Counted from the first letter of the stretch, positions 9,017 through 19,386 are shown. The stretch: DNA of 64,000 bases from Nitrospirota bacterium (GCA_021789215.1 JAJYJS010000007.1:1-64000); one strand, 5' to 3'. The notes: a model not told the origin generated them from the letters alone. Numbers and translations are program-made.

Positions 9017-9224
9017 GCCCCTCACCCCGGCCCTCTCCCCATGGGGAGAGGGAGCAAGGCAGACACACGGGTCTGTCATTGTAAATGGGCTTGGTTTTGC
9101 CCTTTCTTTATTACGGGGGCATGGGGGCGCAAGCCCCCATACCTTGCAAGGGCGGGTGGGCGGGAAGAAGAAAAACGCATTAAACGCCCCTTTTGTTATA
9201 TAATTTTACGTCTACCGCTCAGAG

Positions 9225-10982
9225 ATGAAAGAAAAGTTCAACAGAATTCTGCCGCTTTTAAAGAAGTTCAGGATATCCGAGCACACGTTTCTCATTGTCC
9301 TCTCCTTCGCGATAGGCATCCTGGCGGGCATTGCCAACGTGGCGTTCCGTTCCACGATGAGCTTTGTCTACAATACCGTCTTCCTGGGCGGCTCAAAACT
9401 CCTATCCATCGACAAGGGCGGATACTACAGGGCGCTCCTGCCGCTCCTGCCCATGTTCGGGGCCGCGCTGCTCATCCCGCTCTCCCTTTTATTTCCGGGC
9501 GAGGTAAACGGCTACGGGTTCCCCAAGTTCATAGAGAAAGTGAACATCAAAGGCGGCGTCCTCAAGGCCAGGAACATCGTCTTGAAGATTTTGGGCCCGG
9601 CGCTCACGATAGGCTCCGGCAACTCGGCGGGCGTCGAGGGGCCGATAGCAATAATCGGCGGCACGATAGGCTCCAACACGGGGCGGCTCTTCAAGGTGTC
9701 GGGCAGCAGGATGAAGCTGCTGATAGCGGCGGGGGCCGCGGGAGGCATCGCGGCCACATTCAATGCCCCGATTGCGGGCGTGATGTTCGCGATAGAGATA
9801 GTGCTCCTGGGCAATTACGAGCTTTCCTCCTTTGCCGCAATCGTCATCTCCTCGGGCATCGCCACCGTCGTATCAAGGGGTTATTACGGGGCAAACCCCG
9901 CGTTTGCCGTCCCGCAATACCAGTTGAAAAGCCCGGCTGAGATACCTTTCTACATAGTCCTCGGCATTCTTACGGGGCTGCTGGCCGTCCTCTACACAAA
10001 GACGTTCTACAGGATAAGAGACGGGTTTGACGCGCTGAAGATGAACCCGCAGATGAAACCCGTTCTGGGCGCGTTCATTGTGGGGGTCTTCGGCATCTTC
10101 CTGCCCCAGGTAATGGGCAACGGCTACGATTTCATAGAGGCGTCGCTGGCAGGCAAGATTATCTTCCCGGTAATTGTCCTGCTGATATTCTTCAAGATTG
10201 TGGCTACCTCCGTGACGCTTGGCTCCGGCGGGGCGGGGGGCATCTTCGCCCCGGCGCTTTTCATAGGGGCCATGTCGGGGGGAAGCTACGGCTATATCGT
10301 CCACCGCTTGTTCCCGGCCTCGACGGCCTCCCCAGGGGCCTATGCCACGGTGGGCATAGGGGCCTTCCTCGCGGCGGCCACGCATGCCCCGCTTACAGGC
10401 ATATTCCTGCTTTTCGAGATGACGGGCAACTACAAGATAATAATACCGCTCATGTTCACGTCCATTATAGGCACACTGGTGGCAAGGAGGCTTGAAAAAG
10501 ACTCGATAGACACGCTGGAGCTTACCAGGAGGGGCGTGAAGATACATATAGGCGCGGAAGAGGCCGTGATGGCAGGCATAAAGGTGCGGGAGGTGATGCG
10601 CGGGGACGTGGTCACGGCAAACGAGTCCGCAACCCTCGACGACCTTATAAGGACGATGATTGAAAAAGAGAGCTTTTATATCCCGGTATTGGATGCCCAG
10701 GGGCTGATGATGGGCATAGTCTCCCTTCAGGACGTAAGGCCCGCGCTCATGGAGGGCGAGGTCAGGAATATAGTGAAGGCCTCCGAAATCGCCACGGAGG
10801 ACGTTATCGTCCTCTACCCCGACGACAACCTCAACACCGCGATAGAGCACTTCTCGCTCAAGGAGATAGACGAACTGCCCGTCGTCGAAAGGGAAAACCC
10901 GCGCAAGGTCGTGGGTATGCTCAACCACAAGGACGTGCTTGACGCCTATAATAAAGAGGTCCTTAAAAGAGAAACGGCCTGA
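9225..10982 (+). CDS. ClC-family chloride channel/transporter with C-terminal CBS pair
   Basis: GSGNSAGVEGPI, GAAGGIAATFNAPIAGVMFAIE motifs; CBS domains after residue ~440. Confidence 0.93.
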   Translation: MKEKFNRILPLLKKFRISEHTFLIVLSFAIGILAGIANVAFRSTMSFVYNTVFLGGSKLLSIDKGGYYRALLPLLPMFGAALLIPLSLLFPGEVNGYGFPKFIEKVNIKGGVLKARNIVLKILGPALTIGSGNSAGVEGPIAIIGGTIGSNTGRLFKVSGSRMKLLIAAGAAGGIAATFNAPIAGVMFAIEIVLLGNYELSSFAAIVISSGIATVVSRGYYGANPAFAVPQYQLKSPAEIPFYIVLGILTGLLAVLYTKTFYRIRDGFDALKMNPQMKPVLGAFIVGVFGIFLPQVMGNGYDFIEASLAGKIIFPVIVLLIFFKIVATSVTLGSGGAGGIFAPALFIGAMSGGSYGYIVHRLFPASTASPGAYATVGIGAFLAAATHAPLTGIFLLFEMTGNYKIIIPLMFTSIIGTLVARRLEKDSIDTLELTRRGVKIHIGAEEAVMAGIKVREVMRGDVVTANESATLDDLIRTMIEKESFYIPVLDAQGLMMGIVSLQDVRPALMEGEVRNIVKASEIATEDVIVLYPDDNLNTAIEHFSLKEIDELPVVERENPRKVVGMLNHKDVLDAYNKEVLKRETA

Positions 10983-10994
10983 GCGCATATTTTC

Positions 10995-11053
10995 AGTCAT
11001 CCAGAGCGAAGCGAAGAATCTGGCCGTGGGATTGCTTCGGGCCCCCTTGCAAT
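10995..11053. repeat. Dispersed GTCAT...ATGAC element (GAGCGAAGCGAAGMAATCT family)
   Basis: agtcatccagagcgaagcgaagaatct...gattgcttcgggcccccttgcaatgact, inverted termini; related copy at 14395-14480. Confidence 0.55.
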
Positions 11054-11135
11054 GACTTATGATGGAAATTTACGGGGCACCACGCCAAATTATTTTTATT
11101 TTTCAAGAATTTTTTAATCCGTCTAAAACTACAGT

Positions 11136-11162
11136 TAAGAAATCCCCTGTTTGTGCCGATAA
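11136..11162 (+). promoter_or_regulatory. Sigma28 (FliA)-type flagellar/chemotaxis promoter
   Basis: TAAG-N15-GCCGATAA against consensus TAAA-N15-GCCGATAA, ~45 nt upstream of the MCP gene. Confidence 0.65.
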
Positions 11163-11206
11163 GAAAAAAGAGGCTGCAAAAAATGGCTTATTTTTAACCG
11201 GGGGTA

Positions 11207-12871
11207 ATGAAAGTGGTTATGTTGTCGAAAATGAAAGTGCGGGACCAGTTCAGGTTTCTGATCGCAATGGTGTTTGGGATACTCGTTTTATCCAATTTGA
11301 TCAGTTTTCTCATCCTTAGCAAAACAAGCAGGGACATCAAAAAAACCGAAGAGCTTTCACGGACGCTTGTCAGCGCAGTCGATACCGCAAGGGGCGCGCA
11401 GGTCAACTTCAAGAAACAGGTGCAGGAATGGAAGGACACCCTTCTAAGGGGCAACGACCCGGCGGCGTTCGAGAAATACCAGGGCAATTTCCGCGCACGT
11501 GAGAAAGACGTCCGCGACGGCATTGCCAAACTCAAGGGGCTCATGGCGGAACTGGGGCTGGAAAGCACGCTGCCGGACGATTTTCTAAACACTCATGCCG
11601 TGCTCGGGACGAAATACAGGGACGCCATCTCCCATTATGACAAGTCCAACAAGCTGAGTTATCACATTGTGGACAAGATGGTCGCCGGCATCGACCGTCA
11701 GCCGACCGGCAACATGGACAAGATCGTGAAATTCATCCAGGACAACGGCAAAGTGCTGCTCGGCAAATCCGAAAAGAAGTCCACCGCTGAAAACAGGCTT
11801 GCCCTCGGCGTTAGCGTCGCTATCGGCATCGTTTCGCTCGCCCTGATTTCCCTGGCGTCCATTTTCATAATGAAAAACCTGCTTAAGACGCTCGGCGGCG
11901 AGCCGGCAAGGGTAAACGAGGCGGCAAGGGAAATTACCGCCGGGAACCTCGCGGTGAAGCTTGAAGATTCCGCGGACGAGGCCAGTTTATATGCCAGCAT
12001 AAAGACAATGGCCGAAAAGCTCAGGACGGTCGTAAACAGCATCAAGTCCGCCTCCGACAACGTGGCCTCCGCAAGCGAGGAGCTGAGCGCAAGCTCCGCC
12101 CAGATGTCGAAAGGCGTCGCGCAGCAGGCGGGCAGGGCCGCCCAGATTGCGGCCTCATCCGAAGAGATGTCCCAGACCGTGGTCGATATCGCCAAAAACG
12201 CCGCCCAGATGTCCGCCTCGGCAACTGATACTGTAAACGCCGCAAAAGAGGGCGAGGAGATAGTGGAAAAGTCCGTCCGCGAGGTCAAGGCCATAGCCGG
12301 TTCCGTAGGCGAGTCTTCAAAGCTGATATCGCTCCTGGCGGGGCGCTCCAAGCAGATAGGCGAGATAGTGGAGGTCATAAGCGGCATAGCGGACCAGACC
12401 AATCTGCTTGCCCTGAACGCGGCGATAGAGGCCGCGAGGGCGGGTGAACAGGGCAAGGGGTTTGCCGTTGTCGCCGACGAGGTAAGGAAGCTGGCTGAAA
12501 AGACGGCCAAGTCCACCTCCGAGATAAGCGGGATGATAAAGGCCATTCAGGAGGAGGTCCATCAGGCCTTCAGCTCCATGGAAAACGGGACAAAGAGCGT
12601 CGAAACAGGCGTGGAATACGCCTCCAGGGCAGGGCAGGCACTGCAAAAAATCGTAAACAGCGTGTCCGGGCTCCAGTCCATGATACAGCAGATAGCCTCG
12701 GCGACCGAGCAGATGTCCACCGCTTCCAGCCAGATAAGCGGCGATATCGAGTCCATTGCGGGCATATCGAAGGAGTCTTCCGCCGCATCGGAGCAGATGG
12801 CACAGTCGGCCAACGACCTTTCGAGGCTTTCAGCCGGCCTCCAGCAGACGGTCGGGCATTTCAGGGTCTGA
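11207..12871 (+). CDS. Methyl-accepting chemotaxis protein
   Basis: Two TM helices, HAMP, and the signalling hairpin motif ...[39 protein letters not shown]. Confidence 0.95.
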   Translation: MKVVMLSKMKVRDQFRFLIAMVFGILVLSNLISFLILSKTSRDIKKTEELSRTLVSAVDTARGAQVNFKKQVQEWKDTLLRGNDPAAFEKYQGNFRAREKDVRDGIAKLKGLMAELGLESTLPDDFLNTHAVLGTKYRDAISHYDKSNKLSYHIVDKMVAGIDRQPTGNMDKIVKFIQDNGKVLLGKSEKKSTAENRLALGVSVAIGIVSLALISLASIFIMKNLLKTLGGEPARVNEAAREITAGNLAVKLEDSADEASLYASIKTMAEKLRTVVNSIKSASDNVASASEELSASSAQMSKGVAQQAGRAAQIAASSEEMSQTVVDIAKNAAQMSASATDTVNAAKEGEEIVEKSVREVKAIAGSVGESSKLISLLAGRSKQIGEIVEVISGIADQTNLLALNAAIEAARAGEQGKGFAVVADEVRKLAEKTAKSTSEISGMIKAIQEEVHQAFSSMENGTKSVETGVEYASRAGQALQKIVNSVSGLQSMIQQIASATEQMSTASSQISGDIESIAGISKESSAASEQMAQSANDLSRLSAGLQQTVGHFRV

Positions 12872-12938
12872 TATGGAAAGCGGCCCCGCCTCCTGCTAGA
12901 ATTAGGCAGAAGCCGCAAGCGGGAGGTTTTCCCCTGAC

Positions 12939-13391
12939 ATGCCGCATTTCGGACTGATGGACGAAGACGCCCTGGGCCCCATAGAGGGCCCTCTCCTCCG
13001 CGCGAAGCTCCACATCAGGGGGGGCAGGCGCAGGCTGGAGCGCGGCCTCTATACCGACGGCATAATGGCCCTCTTCGACGCCCTGTGCAGCGCCATGCAA
13101 TGGTACGCCGCCCTGCACTGGGACAGGCTGCGCATCGAAAAGGGCGACGACCCCAACAATGACAGGACCCTGTATCATGTGCTGGTGCGCTCAGGCGTCC
13201 TCAGCGGCAGGTTCAGCTACGAGGAATTCGACGCGCTTGTAATCAGGGCCCTCAATGAGGAGATACGGAATTTCGACTGGAAAGGGCTTTATGAAGGGCT
13301 CACGGAGGTTTTCACGGAGCTTGGCGTGATGCCCTTCGACGAAAAAACGCTCCCCGGGGAAAAACCCGAGCCGTTCCTGGGGAAACCATGA
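12939..13391 (+). CDS. Hypothetical helical protein (150 aa)
   Basis: Uninterrupted ORF after the MCP gene; family not recognised. Confidence 0.6.
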   Translation: MPHFGLMDEDALGPIEGPLLRAKLHIRGGRRRLERGLYTDGIMALFDALCSAMQWYAALHWDRLRIEKGDDPNNDRTLYHVLVRSGVLSGRFSYEEFDALVIRALNEEIRNFDWKGLYEGLTEVFTELGVMPFDEKTLPGEKPEPFLGKP

Positions 13392-13403
13392 TTTTTTTAT
13401 TTG

Positions 13404-14120
13404 TTAATCCGGCGGGAGGACCTTTTTCACAACGCCTTCCAGTTCGGAGTAGTCGCTGAACCTCGCATCGGGCTTGAAATCGAACGGCCCGCCCCCGCCC
13501 CGGAACATTATGAATTTCATCCCGGCCTTCTTCGCCCCCACGAGGTCTTTCTCCGGGTTGTCGCCTATGTAAACGGAATCCTCCGGCTTTACCCAGAGCC
13601 TGCTCATGGCCGTATGGAAAAGCCTTGTGTCGGGCTTCTTGTAGCCGAAACGGGAGGAAAGGAGCGCCGTCCTGAAAAACCTCGTGAGGCCCAGCATCTC
13701 CATCTCCGGTTCCGTGAAGACCCACTGGGCATCGGAGATTATGGCTATCTTGTACAGGCGGGCGATCGCCGAGACGGCATTGCTCACATTGGAGAAAAGC
13801 CCGAAACGCCTGCGCGTAAGCGACCTGTAGAGCATCGAGACGGCGATTACGGCGGACTTGGCGGGCCTGTCCTGCCCATACCGCCTCATTATCTCATAAA
13901 ATATCTTGTAAATATCCACCTCGGAGTGGGGCTCGTTGCTCAGGTTGAGGCTCAGCCTTATCTCCTCGAAATAAGTCTTTTTCAGCTCCTCGGGGGATAT
14001 CCTCACAAGGTGATAGCCAAGGTACTGGGAGAGCGCGGAATAAACCCAGGGGTCCTGCTCATCGGTGAAAATGTCTATAAGCGTGCCGTAGAGGTCGAAA
14101 AACACCGCCTGTCTCTTCAT
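13404..14120 (-). CDS. HAD-superfamily hydrolase
   Basis: FFDLYGTLID, ...IISDAQ, GYKKPDTRLF, VYIGDNPEKDLVGAKKAGM. Confidence 0.9.
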   Translation of the reverse strand: MKRQAVFFDLYGTLIDIFTDEQDPWVYSALSQYLGYHLVRISPEELKKTYFEEIRLSLNLSNEPHSEVDIYKIFYEIMRRYGQDRPAKSAVIAVSMLYRSLTRRRFGLFSNVSNAVSAIARLYKIAIISDAQWVFTEPEMEMLGLTRFFRTALLSSRFGYKKPDTRLFHTAMSRLWVKPEDSVYIGDNPEKDLVGAKKAGMKFIMFRGGGGPFDFKPDARFSDYSELEGVVKKVLPPD

Positions 14121-14140
14121 CCGGATGCTTCCATTTTCAT

Positions 14141-14178
14141 TGAAGAACCCCGCGGCAGAGACCGCAGGGATTCTTAAT
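14141..14178. repeat. 38 bp hairpin, copy of the element at 63679-63716
   Basis: TGAAGAACCCCGCGGCAGAGACCGCAGGGATTCTTAAT; 3 mismatches to the 63679 copy. Confidence 0.65.
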
Positions 14179-14394
14179 GCAAGAGTTTTTTATATTCTCA
14201 TTCACTCGCTTGACCCTGCGTCAAGGGAACTGGTCCCCAAGCCACAGGGAATACGCTCGCTATCCATTTATTTCAGATTCTATCACATGCGCCGGCCCGT
14301 CATCTTGTCCCCCGGACACGTTTTTGGTGACACGCGTCATCTTGCCCGTGTCCGCGCTCCCGGTTTAAGATGAAAACGGCGCAGAAGGGAAGCG

Positions 14395-14480
14395 GCGCGA
14401 GGAGCGCAAGCGACGAAGCAATCTCATAAGTAATTGATTTTTCTAAAGACGTGCTTGCTTCGCTCCGCTCGCAATGACAG
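14395..14480. repeat. Dispersed GCGAGSAGCGAAGC...ATGAC element
   Basis: cgcgaggagcgcaagcgacgaagcaatctc...cttgcttcgctccgctcgcaatgacag: inverted halves. Confidence 0.55.
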
Positions 14481-14544
14481 TCGAAACAGTTTTTCAGCAG
14501 CCTGCTAAAAAAAGAGGGGTTTTTATAGTACAATCTGCTAAGGA

Positions 14545-15102
14545 GTGTTTTTCATTTTCATGGGACTTTTAAGCGCATTGAGGGAAACTGTTTTTCCGGT
14601 TTTTTCAGGAAGGCTCCGGAGGCATTTTATTACTGTGCCCGCCCTCATGAGGGATGGGGATATCACACTCAGGGCCATCGGGCCATTCGCAAAGAGGAGA
14701 GATATTTCCGCAGCGGACGGCCTGGCTGGTTTCAAATCCATGCGGCGCCTGAAAAAGGCCCTCCCCCTGTGCTATTACATCGAGGCTGGAACAGTCTGCA
14801 TAGGTCTTGCCGGGATGCGTGACATCCGGCCGGGCAAATCCGCCGAGGCCGCCCTGATAATCTTCAGCACCGATTGGAGGCGCAGGGGGTACGGCTCAAG
14901 GGCATTCAGGCTCCTTGCGAAGAATTTGAAGACGCGCGGCATTTTTGAACGCCTCACTGTAAGGGTGGAAAAGGAAAACCCGGCGGCCATCTCCTTCTGG
15001 AGGAAGATGGGGTTTTTTGTGGAAAAGGCGGAAACCGGGGAAAAAACCATAACGGAGATGCGGCTCGACATGAGCAAGGAGGACGCCATTGGACGGATTT
15101 GA
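14545..15102 (+). CDS. GNAT-family N-acetyltransferase
   Basis: RRRGYGSRAFRLLAKN...RVEKENPAAISFWRKMGFF acetyl-CoA binding motif. Confidence 0.85.
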   Translation: MFFIFMGLLSALRETVFPVFSGRLRRHFITVPALMRDGDITLRAIGPFAKRRDISAADGLAGFKSMRRLKKALPLCYYIEAGTVCIGLAGMRDIRPGKSAEAALIIFSTDWRRRGYGSRAFRLLAKNLKTRGIFERLTVRVEKENPAAISFWRKMGFFVEKAETGEKTITEMRLDMSKEDAIGRI

Positions 15103-17236
15103 GCAGAAAACACTTGCGGAGGTCCCGGAAGGGCTGCCGGCGCTAAACCAGCTTGCCTTCAATCTGTGGTGGAGCTGGCACCCGGAGGCCAGAATGCTCT
15201 TCAAGACGCTGAACCGCGCGGCATGGAAGCTCTCCGGCCATAACCCGGTGAAAATGCTCAACGGCCTGGACAAAAGCGTCTTCGAAAACGCCCTCAAAGA
15301 CCCTGTCTTCATGGACCGGTACGAAAAGATCATATCGAGGTTCAACTCCGAGATTAAGAACCGGGGGGCGTGGTTCCCGGACAACATAAAAGCGGAGCAG
15401 ATGCACCCCGTAGCCTTTTTCTCGGCTGAGTACGGCCTGCACCATTCGCTGCCTTTTTACGCCGGCGGGCTTGGCTTTCTGGCCGGGGACTTCCTGAAGG
15501 AGAGCAACGACCTGGGGCTCCCGATGGTCGGGGTGGGGTTTATGTACCCGGAGGGATACCTGCACCAGAGGATCGCGGTCAACGGCTGGCAGCAGGACAC
15601 CGACGAGCCGATAGACCGGGCAAACGCTCCGATTTCGAGGGTCGTGGACAATTCCGGGGACCGCCTGATCGTGCAGGTGCCCTTCATAGCGCCCCCGATT
15701 TACGTTGAGGTATGGAGGATAGAGATAGGCAACGTCCACCTGTACCTGATAGACACCGACATCGACTCCAACGACCCGTGGAACCGGAGCATTTCGGCAA
15801 GGCTTTACACCGGCAACATCGAGCAGAGGCTGAGGCAGGAAATCGTCCTCGGCATCGGGGGCAAAGAAGTGCTTAAAACCCTTGGCATATCCCATTCCGT
15901 GCTGCACCTCAATGAAGGGCACCCGGCCTTTGCCATACTGGAGCGCATAAGGGAAAGGGTCGAGCCCGGGATGGGTTTTGACGAGGCCTTCAACGAGGTC
16001 CGGGAGACGACCGTATTTACGACCCATACGCCTGTCCCCGCGGGCACGGACGTCTTCCCGTTCCCGCTCATGGAGAAATATTTCAACACGTACTGGCCGT
16101 CGCTCGGCATAGACCGCGAAAGGTTCTTCAGCCTCGGCATAAACCCTGCAAGCCCCAACTCGGGCTTCAACATGACCGCCTTCGCCCTGAGGTGCTCGGC
16201 CTTCCACAACGGCGTGAGCAGGAAGCACGGAGAGGTGGCCCGCAAGATGTGGAACACGCTCTGGCCGCAGCTTCCGGAAGACAAGGTGCCTATAGACTCC
16301 GTAACCAACGGCGTACACGTTTCGACTTGGATAGAGCCCAAGATGGAACTGCTCTTCAACCGTTACCTTGACGGCTGGCTGGCGGAACAGGACGACCCGC
16401 AGATATGGCAGAAGGTAAACGGCATCCCCGACGTAGAGCTTTGGAACACGCATTACTGGCTCAAGATGAAGCTCATCATGCGCACGATGGAGCGGGCGCG
16501 GGACAGGTGGCTCACCGATACTCCCGAACCGCAGGTTATACTGGCCTCCGGCGTGATACTGGACCCCAATGCCCTCACCATAGGCTTTGCCCGCAGGTTT
16601 GTCACCTACAAGCGGGCAAACCTCATTTTCCAGGACCCCGACAGGCTCAAGGGCATTCTCAACAACAAATGGAGGCCCGTGCAGATAATATTTGCCGGAA
16701 AGGCCCATCCCGATGACGCGCCCGCAAAAAAGATCCTCCAGCAGGTCTTCGACGCCGCAAAGGACCCCTCCTACGGCGGCAGGATCGCCGTAGTGGAGGA
16801 CTATGACGAGATGCTCGCGCAGTATCTGACGCATGGGGTCGATGTGTGGCTTAACAACCCCCTGCCGCCGCTGGAGGCAAGCGGCACAAGCGGGATGAAG
16901 GCCTCGCTTAACGGCGTGCCCAACCTGAGCATACTTGACGGCTGGTGGATTGAGGGCTACAACGGCACAAACGGCTGGGCGTTTGAAGGGGCGCAGGGGC
17001 CGGACAGGGACGCACGGGACGCCGGGGCCATTTACAAACTGCTCGAAGAACAGATAGTGCCGCTTTTTTACAAGGTCGGGGATGACGGAGTGCCGCACGA
17101 GTGGGTGCGCGTCATGAAAAACGCCATAATAAGCAACGCGCCCCGGTTCAGCGCTCGCAGGATGGTGAAGGAATATTGCACGAAGTTCTATTCAAGGGCG
17201 GTCGCCGGGAAGGAGGCAGCGGGCAAACCAGCCTAG
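15089..17236 (+). CDS. glgP: Alpha-glucan phosphorylase
   Basis: FNLWWSWHPEA (DUF3417 N-terminus), AEYGLHHSLPFYAGGLGFLAGD, RFVTYKRANL, NNPLPPLEASGTSGMKASLNG. Confidence 0.95.
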   Translation: MDGFEQKTLAEVPEGLPALNQLAFNLWWSWHPEARMLFKTLNRAAWKLSGHNPVKMLNGLDKSVFENALKDPVFMDRYEKIISRFNSEIKNRGAWFPDNIKAEQMHPVAFFSAEYGLHHSLPFYAGGLGFLAGDFLKESNDLGLPMVGVGFMYPEGYLHQRIAVNGWQQDTDEPIDRANAPISRVVDNSGDRLIVQVPFIAPPIYVEVWRIEIGNVHLYLIDTDIDSNDPWNRSISARLYTGNIEQRLRQEIVLGIGGKEVLKTLGISHSVLHLNEGHPAFAILERIRERVEPGMGFDEAFNEVRETTVFTTHTPVPAGTDVFPFPLMEKYFNTYWPSLGIDRERFFSLGINPASPNSGFNMTAFALRCSAFHNGVSRKHGEVARKMWNTLWPQLPEDKVPIDSVTNGVHVSTWIEPKMELLFNRYLDGWLAEQDDPQIWQKVNGIPDVELWNTHYWLKMKLIMRTMERARDRWLTDTPEPQVILASGVILDPNALTIGFARRFVTYKRANLIFQDPDRLKGILNNKWRPVQIIFAGKAHPDDAPAKKILQQVFDAAKDPSYGGRIAVVEDYDEMLAQYLTHGVDVWLNNPLPPLEASGTSGMKASLNGVPNLSILDGWWIEGYNGTNGWAFEGAQGPDRDARDAGAIYKLLEEQIVPLFYKVGDDGVPHEWVRVMKNAIISNAPRFSARRMVKEYCTKFYSRAVAGKEAAGKPA

Positions 17237-17240
17237 TCCT

Positions 17241-18284
17241 CTATCTTTCCACCATTATCCTGACGCCGCCGTCGGAGCCGCGCCTTATTACATCGCCTAT
17301 GTGGGCCGCAGGGATGCCTTCAGCAAGCATGGCGGAGACGAGGCGCTCCTTCCTGTCCTCCGGCACAAAGACAAGCAGGCCGCCGGAGGTCTGCGTGTCA
17401 TTGAGCAGGAGCCTGGCCGTATCCGGCAAATCGTCCCATTTCACATAAGGGGAATAGGTCTTGAGGTTGGAAAGCGTCCCGCCCGGCACCACGTTCATAT
17501 CGGCAAGCCTCACGGCCTCCGGGAAACAAGGGACGCGGCTTGAGTAAACGCGGGCCTCGCATCCGCTTGCAAGGAGCACCTCGTGCATGTGCCCTATCAG
17601 GCCGAAACCCGTTATGTCGGTCGCGGTGCTTACTCCGGTTTCAACCATTATCTCGCTTGCCCTCTTATTTAGCGCAAGCATGGATTCAGTGAACTCCTCT
17701 ATGGCCCCGGGGCCGCACACCCCCGCCTTTATCCCGGTGGATATGATGCCTGTGCCTATCTTCTTGGTAAGGACCATGGCGTCGCCGGGCCTGGCCCCGG
17801 AATTGCCGTAAATCCTTTCAGGATGTATGAAGCCCGTGACGGAATAGCCGAATTTGGGCTCCTTGTCCCTGATGGTATGCCCGCCGATAATGGAGACCCC
17901 GGCCTCGGCCATCTTGTCTATGCCGCCCTGCATGACCTGTTTCAGGACCGGGAAGAATTCCGCGTCAGAAGGGAACATGGCAACGTTCAGCGCGGCAACC
18001 GGCCTGCCGCCCATCGCATACACGTCGGAAAGGGCGTTGGCCGCCGCTATGGCCCCGAACGTGTAAGGGTCGTCCACAATGGGCGTAAAAAAGTCCACCG
18101 TCAGCACCAGTGCCAGTTCGTCGCTGATGCGGTAAACCCCCGCATCATCGGCGTTGGCTGTGCCCACGAGGACGTTTTTATCCTTAAGAGCCGGCAGCTG
18201 CCCCAGAACCTGGAGCAGGTCCCCAGGACTGAACTTCGACGCTCAGCCCGCGCAACTGGACATTTCAGTGAGCCGGATATCCAT
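17241..18284 (-). CDS. selD: Selenide, water dikinase, predicted selenoprotein (Sec at codon 14)
   Basis: Frame of ORF 17241..18167 extends upstream through one TGA (18245..18243) to an ATG at 18284 preceded by AAGGAGGG: MDIRLTEMSSCAG-U-ASKFSPGDLLQVLGQLPALKDKNVLVGTANADD. U aligns with catalytic Cys17 of E. coli SelD. Confidence 0.88.
18216..18245 (-). promoter_or_regulatory. UGA recoding signal: Sec codon plus putative bacterial SECIS hairpin
   Basis: After TGA: GCGTCGAAGTT-CAGTCC-TGG-GGACCTG, hairpin with GG-containing apical loop ~18-20 nt downstream. Alternative CCTGG-(GGACCTGCT)-CCAGG fold is also possible. Confidence 0.6.
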
Positions 18285-18424
18285 TTCCCTCCTTACCCCC
18301 CTCTTTCCCCCTTATTTTAAGGGGTATGAAAGGGGGTTACCCTGCCCGGATATAATTATGTTTATGGGGGCCTCCTGCAAAGCAGGATATTCATTTTATG
18401 CGAAATTATACCAGAGAAAAGGGC

Positions 18425-18994
18425 CTATTTCCCTCTTATCCACCAGTCGCTCTTGTCCGAAAACCACCAGAGGGAGGAATCCGTTTCGAGTATGGTGGAG
18501 GCGAGTCCCCGCGCGGTATCCGTCTTAAGCCTCTTGAGGGCGAACTCAAGCCATTCGTCGGCGTACCTGGAGCCCAGGTCCTTGTATTCTTTCAGCGCCA
18601 GTATAAGCTCCATCTGGTCCGCGTCGTGGGCGATGAGGGACTCCGGCGTCTTCTGCTCACCAAACTCCCTGATTAACCCCTCAAGCTCGGCCCCGAAGGG
18701 GACGTCCGCCGTAAGCTCCCTTATCGTCTTTTCCTCGTCCACCTTCACGTATTTTTTATTCACGTAGTTCAGGTCCCCGGTCCTCGCCTCAAGCATGTCG
18801 TGGAAGAGGCACATCCTGAGTATGCGGTCTTTGTCCGCGCCGCCGTCCATCGAGGCAAGGACGAAGCCGATGCAGGCGGTGCGGAAGACGTGCTCGGCAA
18901 CGGACTCGGCCCCCGAACCCAGGAACTGAAAGCCGCTCCGGGGCGTGCGCTTCAGCATCCCGGCCTCGAACAGGAAATTGGCTATCGCCTGCAT
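18425..18994 (-). CDS. HD-domain hydrolase (YfbR-like)
   Basis: SVAEHVFRTACIGFVLA...CLFHDMLEARTGDLNYVNKKY; HD and ED metal motifs. Confidence 0.88.
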   Translation of the reverse strand: MQAIANFLFEAGMLKRTPRSGFQFLGSGAESVAEHVFRTACIGFVLASMDGGADKDRILRMCLFHDMLEARTGDLNYVNKKYVKVDEEKTIRELTADVPFGAELEGLIREFGEQKTPESLIAHDADQMELILALKEYKDLGSRYADEWLEFALKRLKTDTARGLASTILETDSSLWWFSDKSDWWIRGK

Positions 18995-19044
18995 GCCGTT
19001 TCCCGCCTGATTTGTTTTTTCCGTTTTTTTATTTCCCCGGTTTT

Positions 19045-19386
19045 TTATTTTCCCCCCTCCTCCGGCTCTATCTCGAATGCGAGAAACCCGTGCGGCCTCT
19101 CGATGCCGTGCATCTCCTCAACAAGAGCGTCCAGCGCCTCCTGAATGCTCCCGGCCCCCGGGACGACCTTCCTGAACCCCTCGTCCTGCAACAACGAGTT
19201 CAGGCCGTAATAGGAATTTATCCGCTTCACGCGCACATGGAGCGAATGGTATTTGATGGTGTCGCCCTTGTTCACGTCGGCATAGGGGGTTATGTTTATG
19301 CGGGCGTCGACCGTCTTCTTCCCGTCCCGTATCGCCTTCTCCCATTCGGGCCTTATATCGAAATGGAATTTCGCCTTGGTAGTCAT
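19045..19386 (-). CDS. ASCH-domain protein
   Basis: WEKAIRDGKKTVDARIN...VNKGDTIKYH...VVPGAGSIQEALDAL. Confidence 0.7.
   Translation of the reverse strand: MTTKAKFHFDIRPEWEKAIRDGKKTVDARINITPYADVNKGDTIKYHSLHVRVKRINSYYGLNSLLQDEGFRKVVPGAGSIQEALDALVEEMHGIERPHGFLAFEIEPEEGGK

Noticed and set aside
9017-9062. CTCACCCCGGCCCTCTCCCCATGGGGAGAGGG palindrome as a terminator; similar sequence near 27960
   Set aside because: Palindromic and repeated, but no T run; common intergenic repeat, function not supportable.
9041-11000. ORFs of 299 and 375 aa overlapping the ClC channel gene
   Set aside because: Out-of-frame or antisense to a gene with clear motifs.
15143-17098. 651 aa minus-strand ORF
   Set aside because: Antisense to a well-supported glucan phosphorylase gene; composition artefact.
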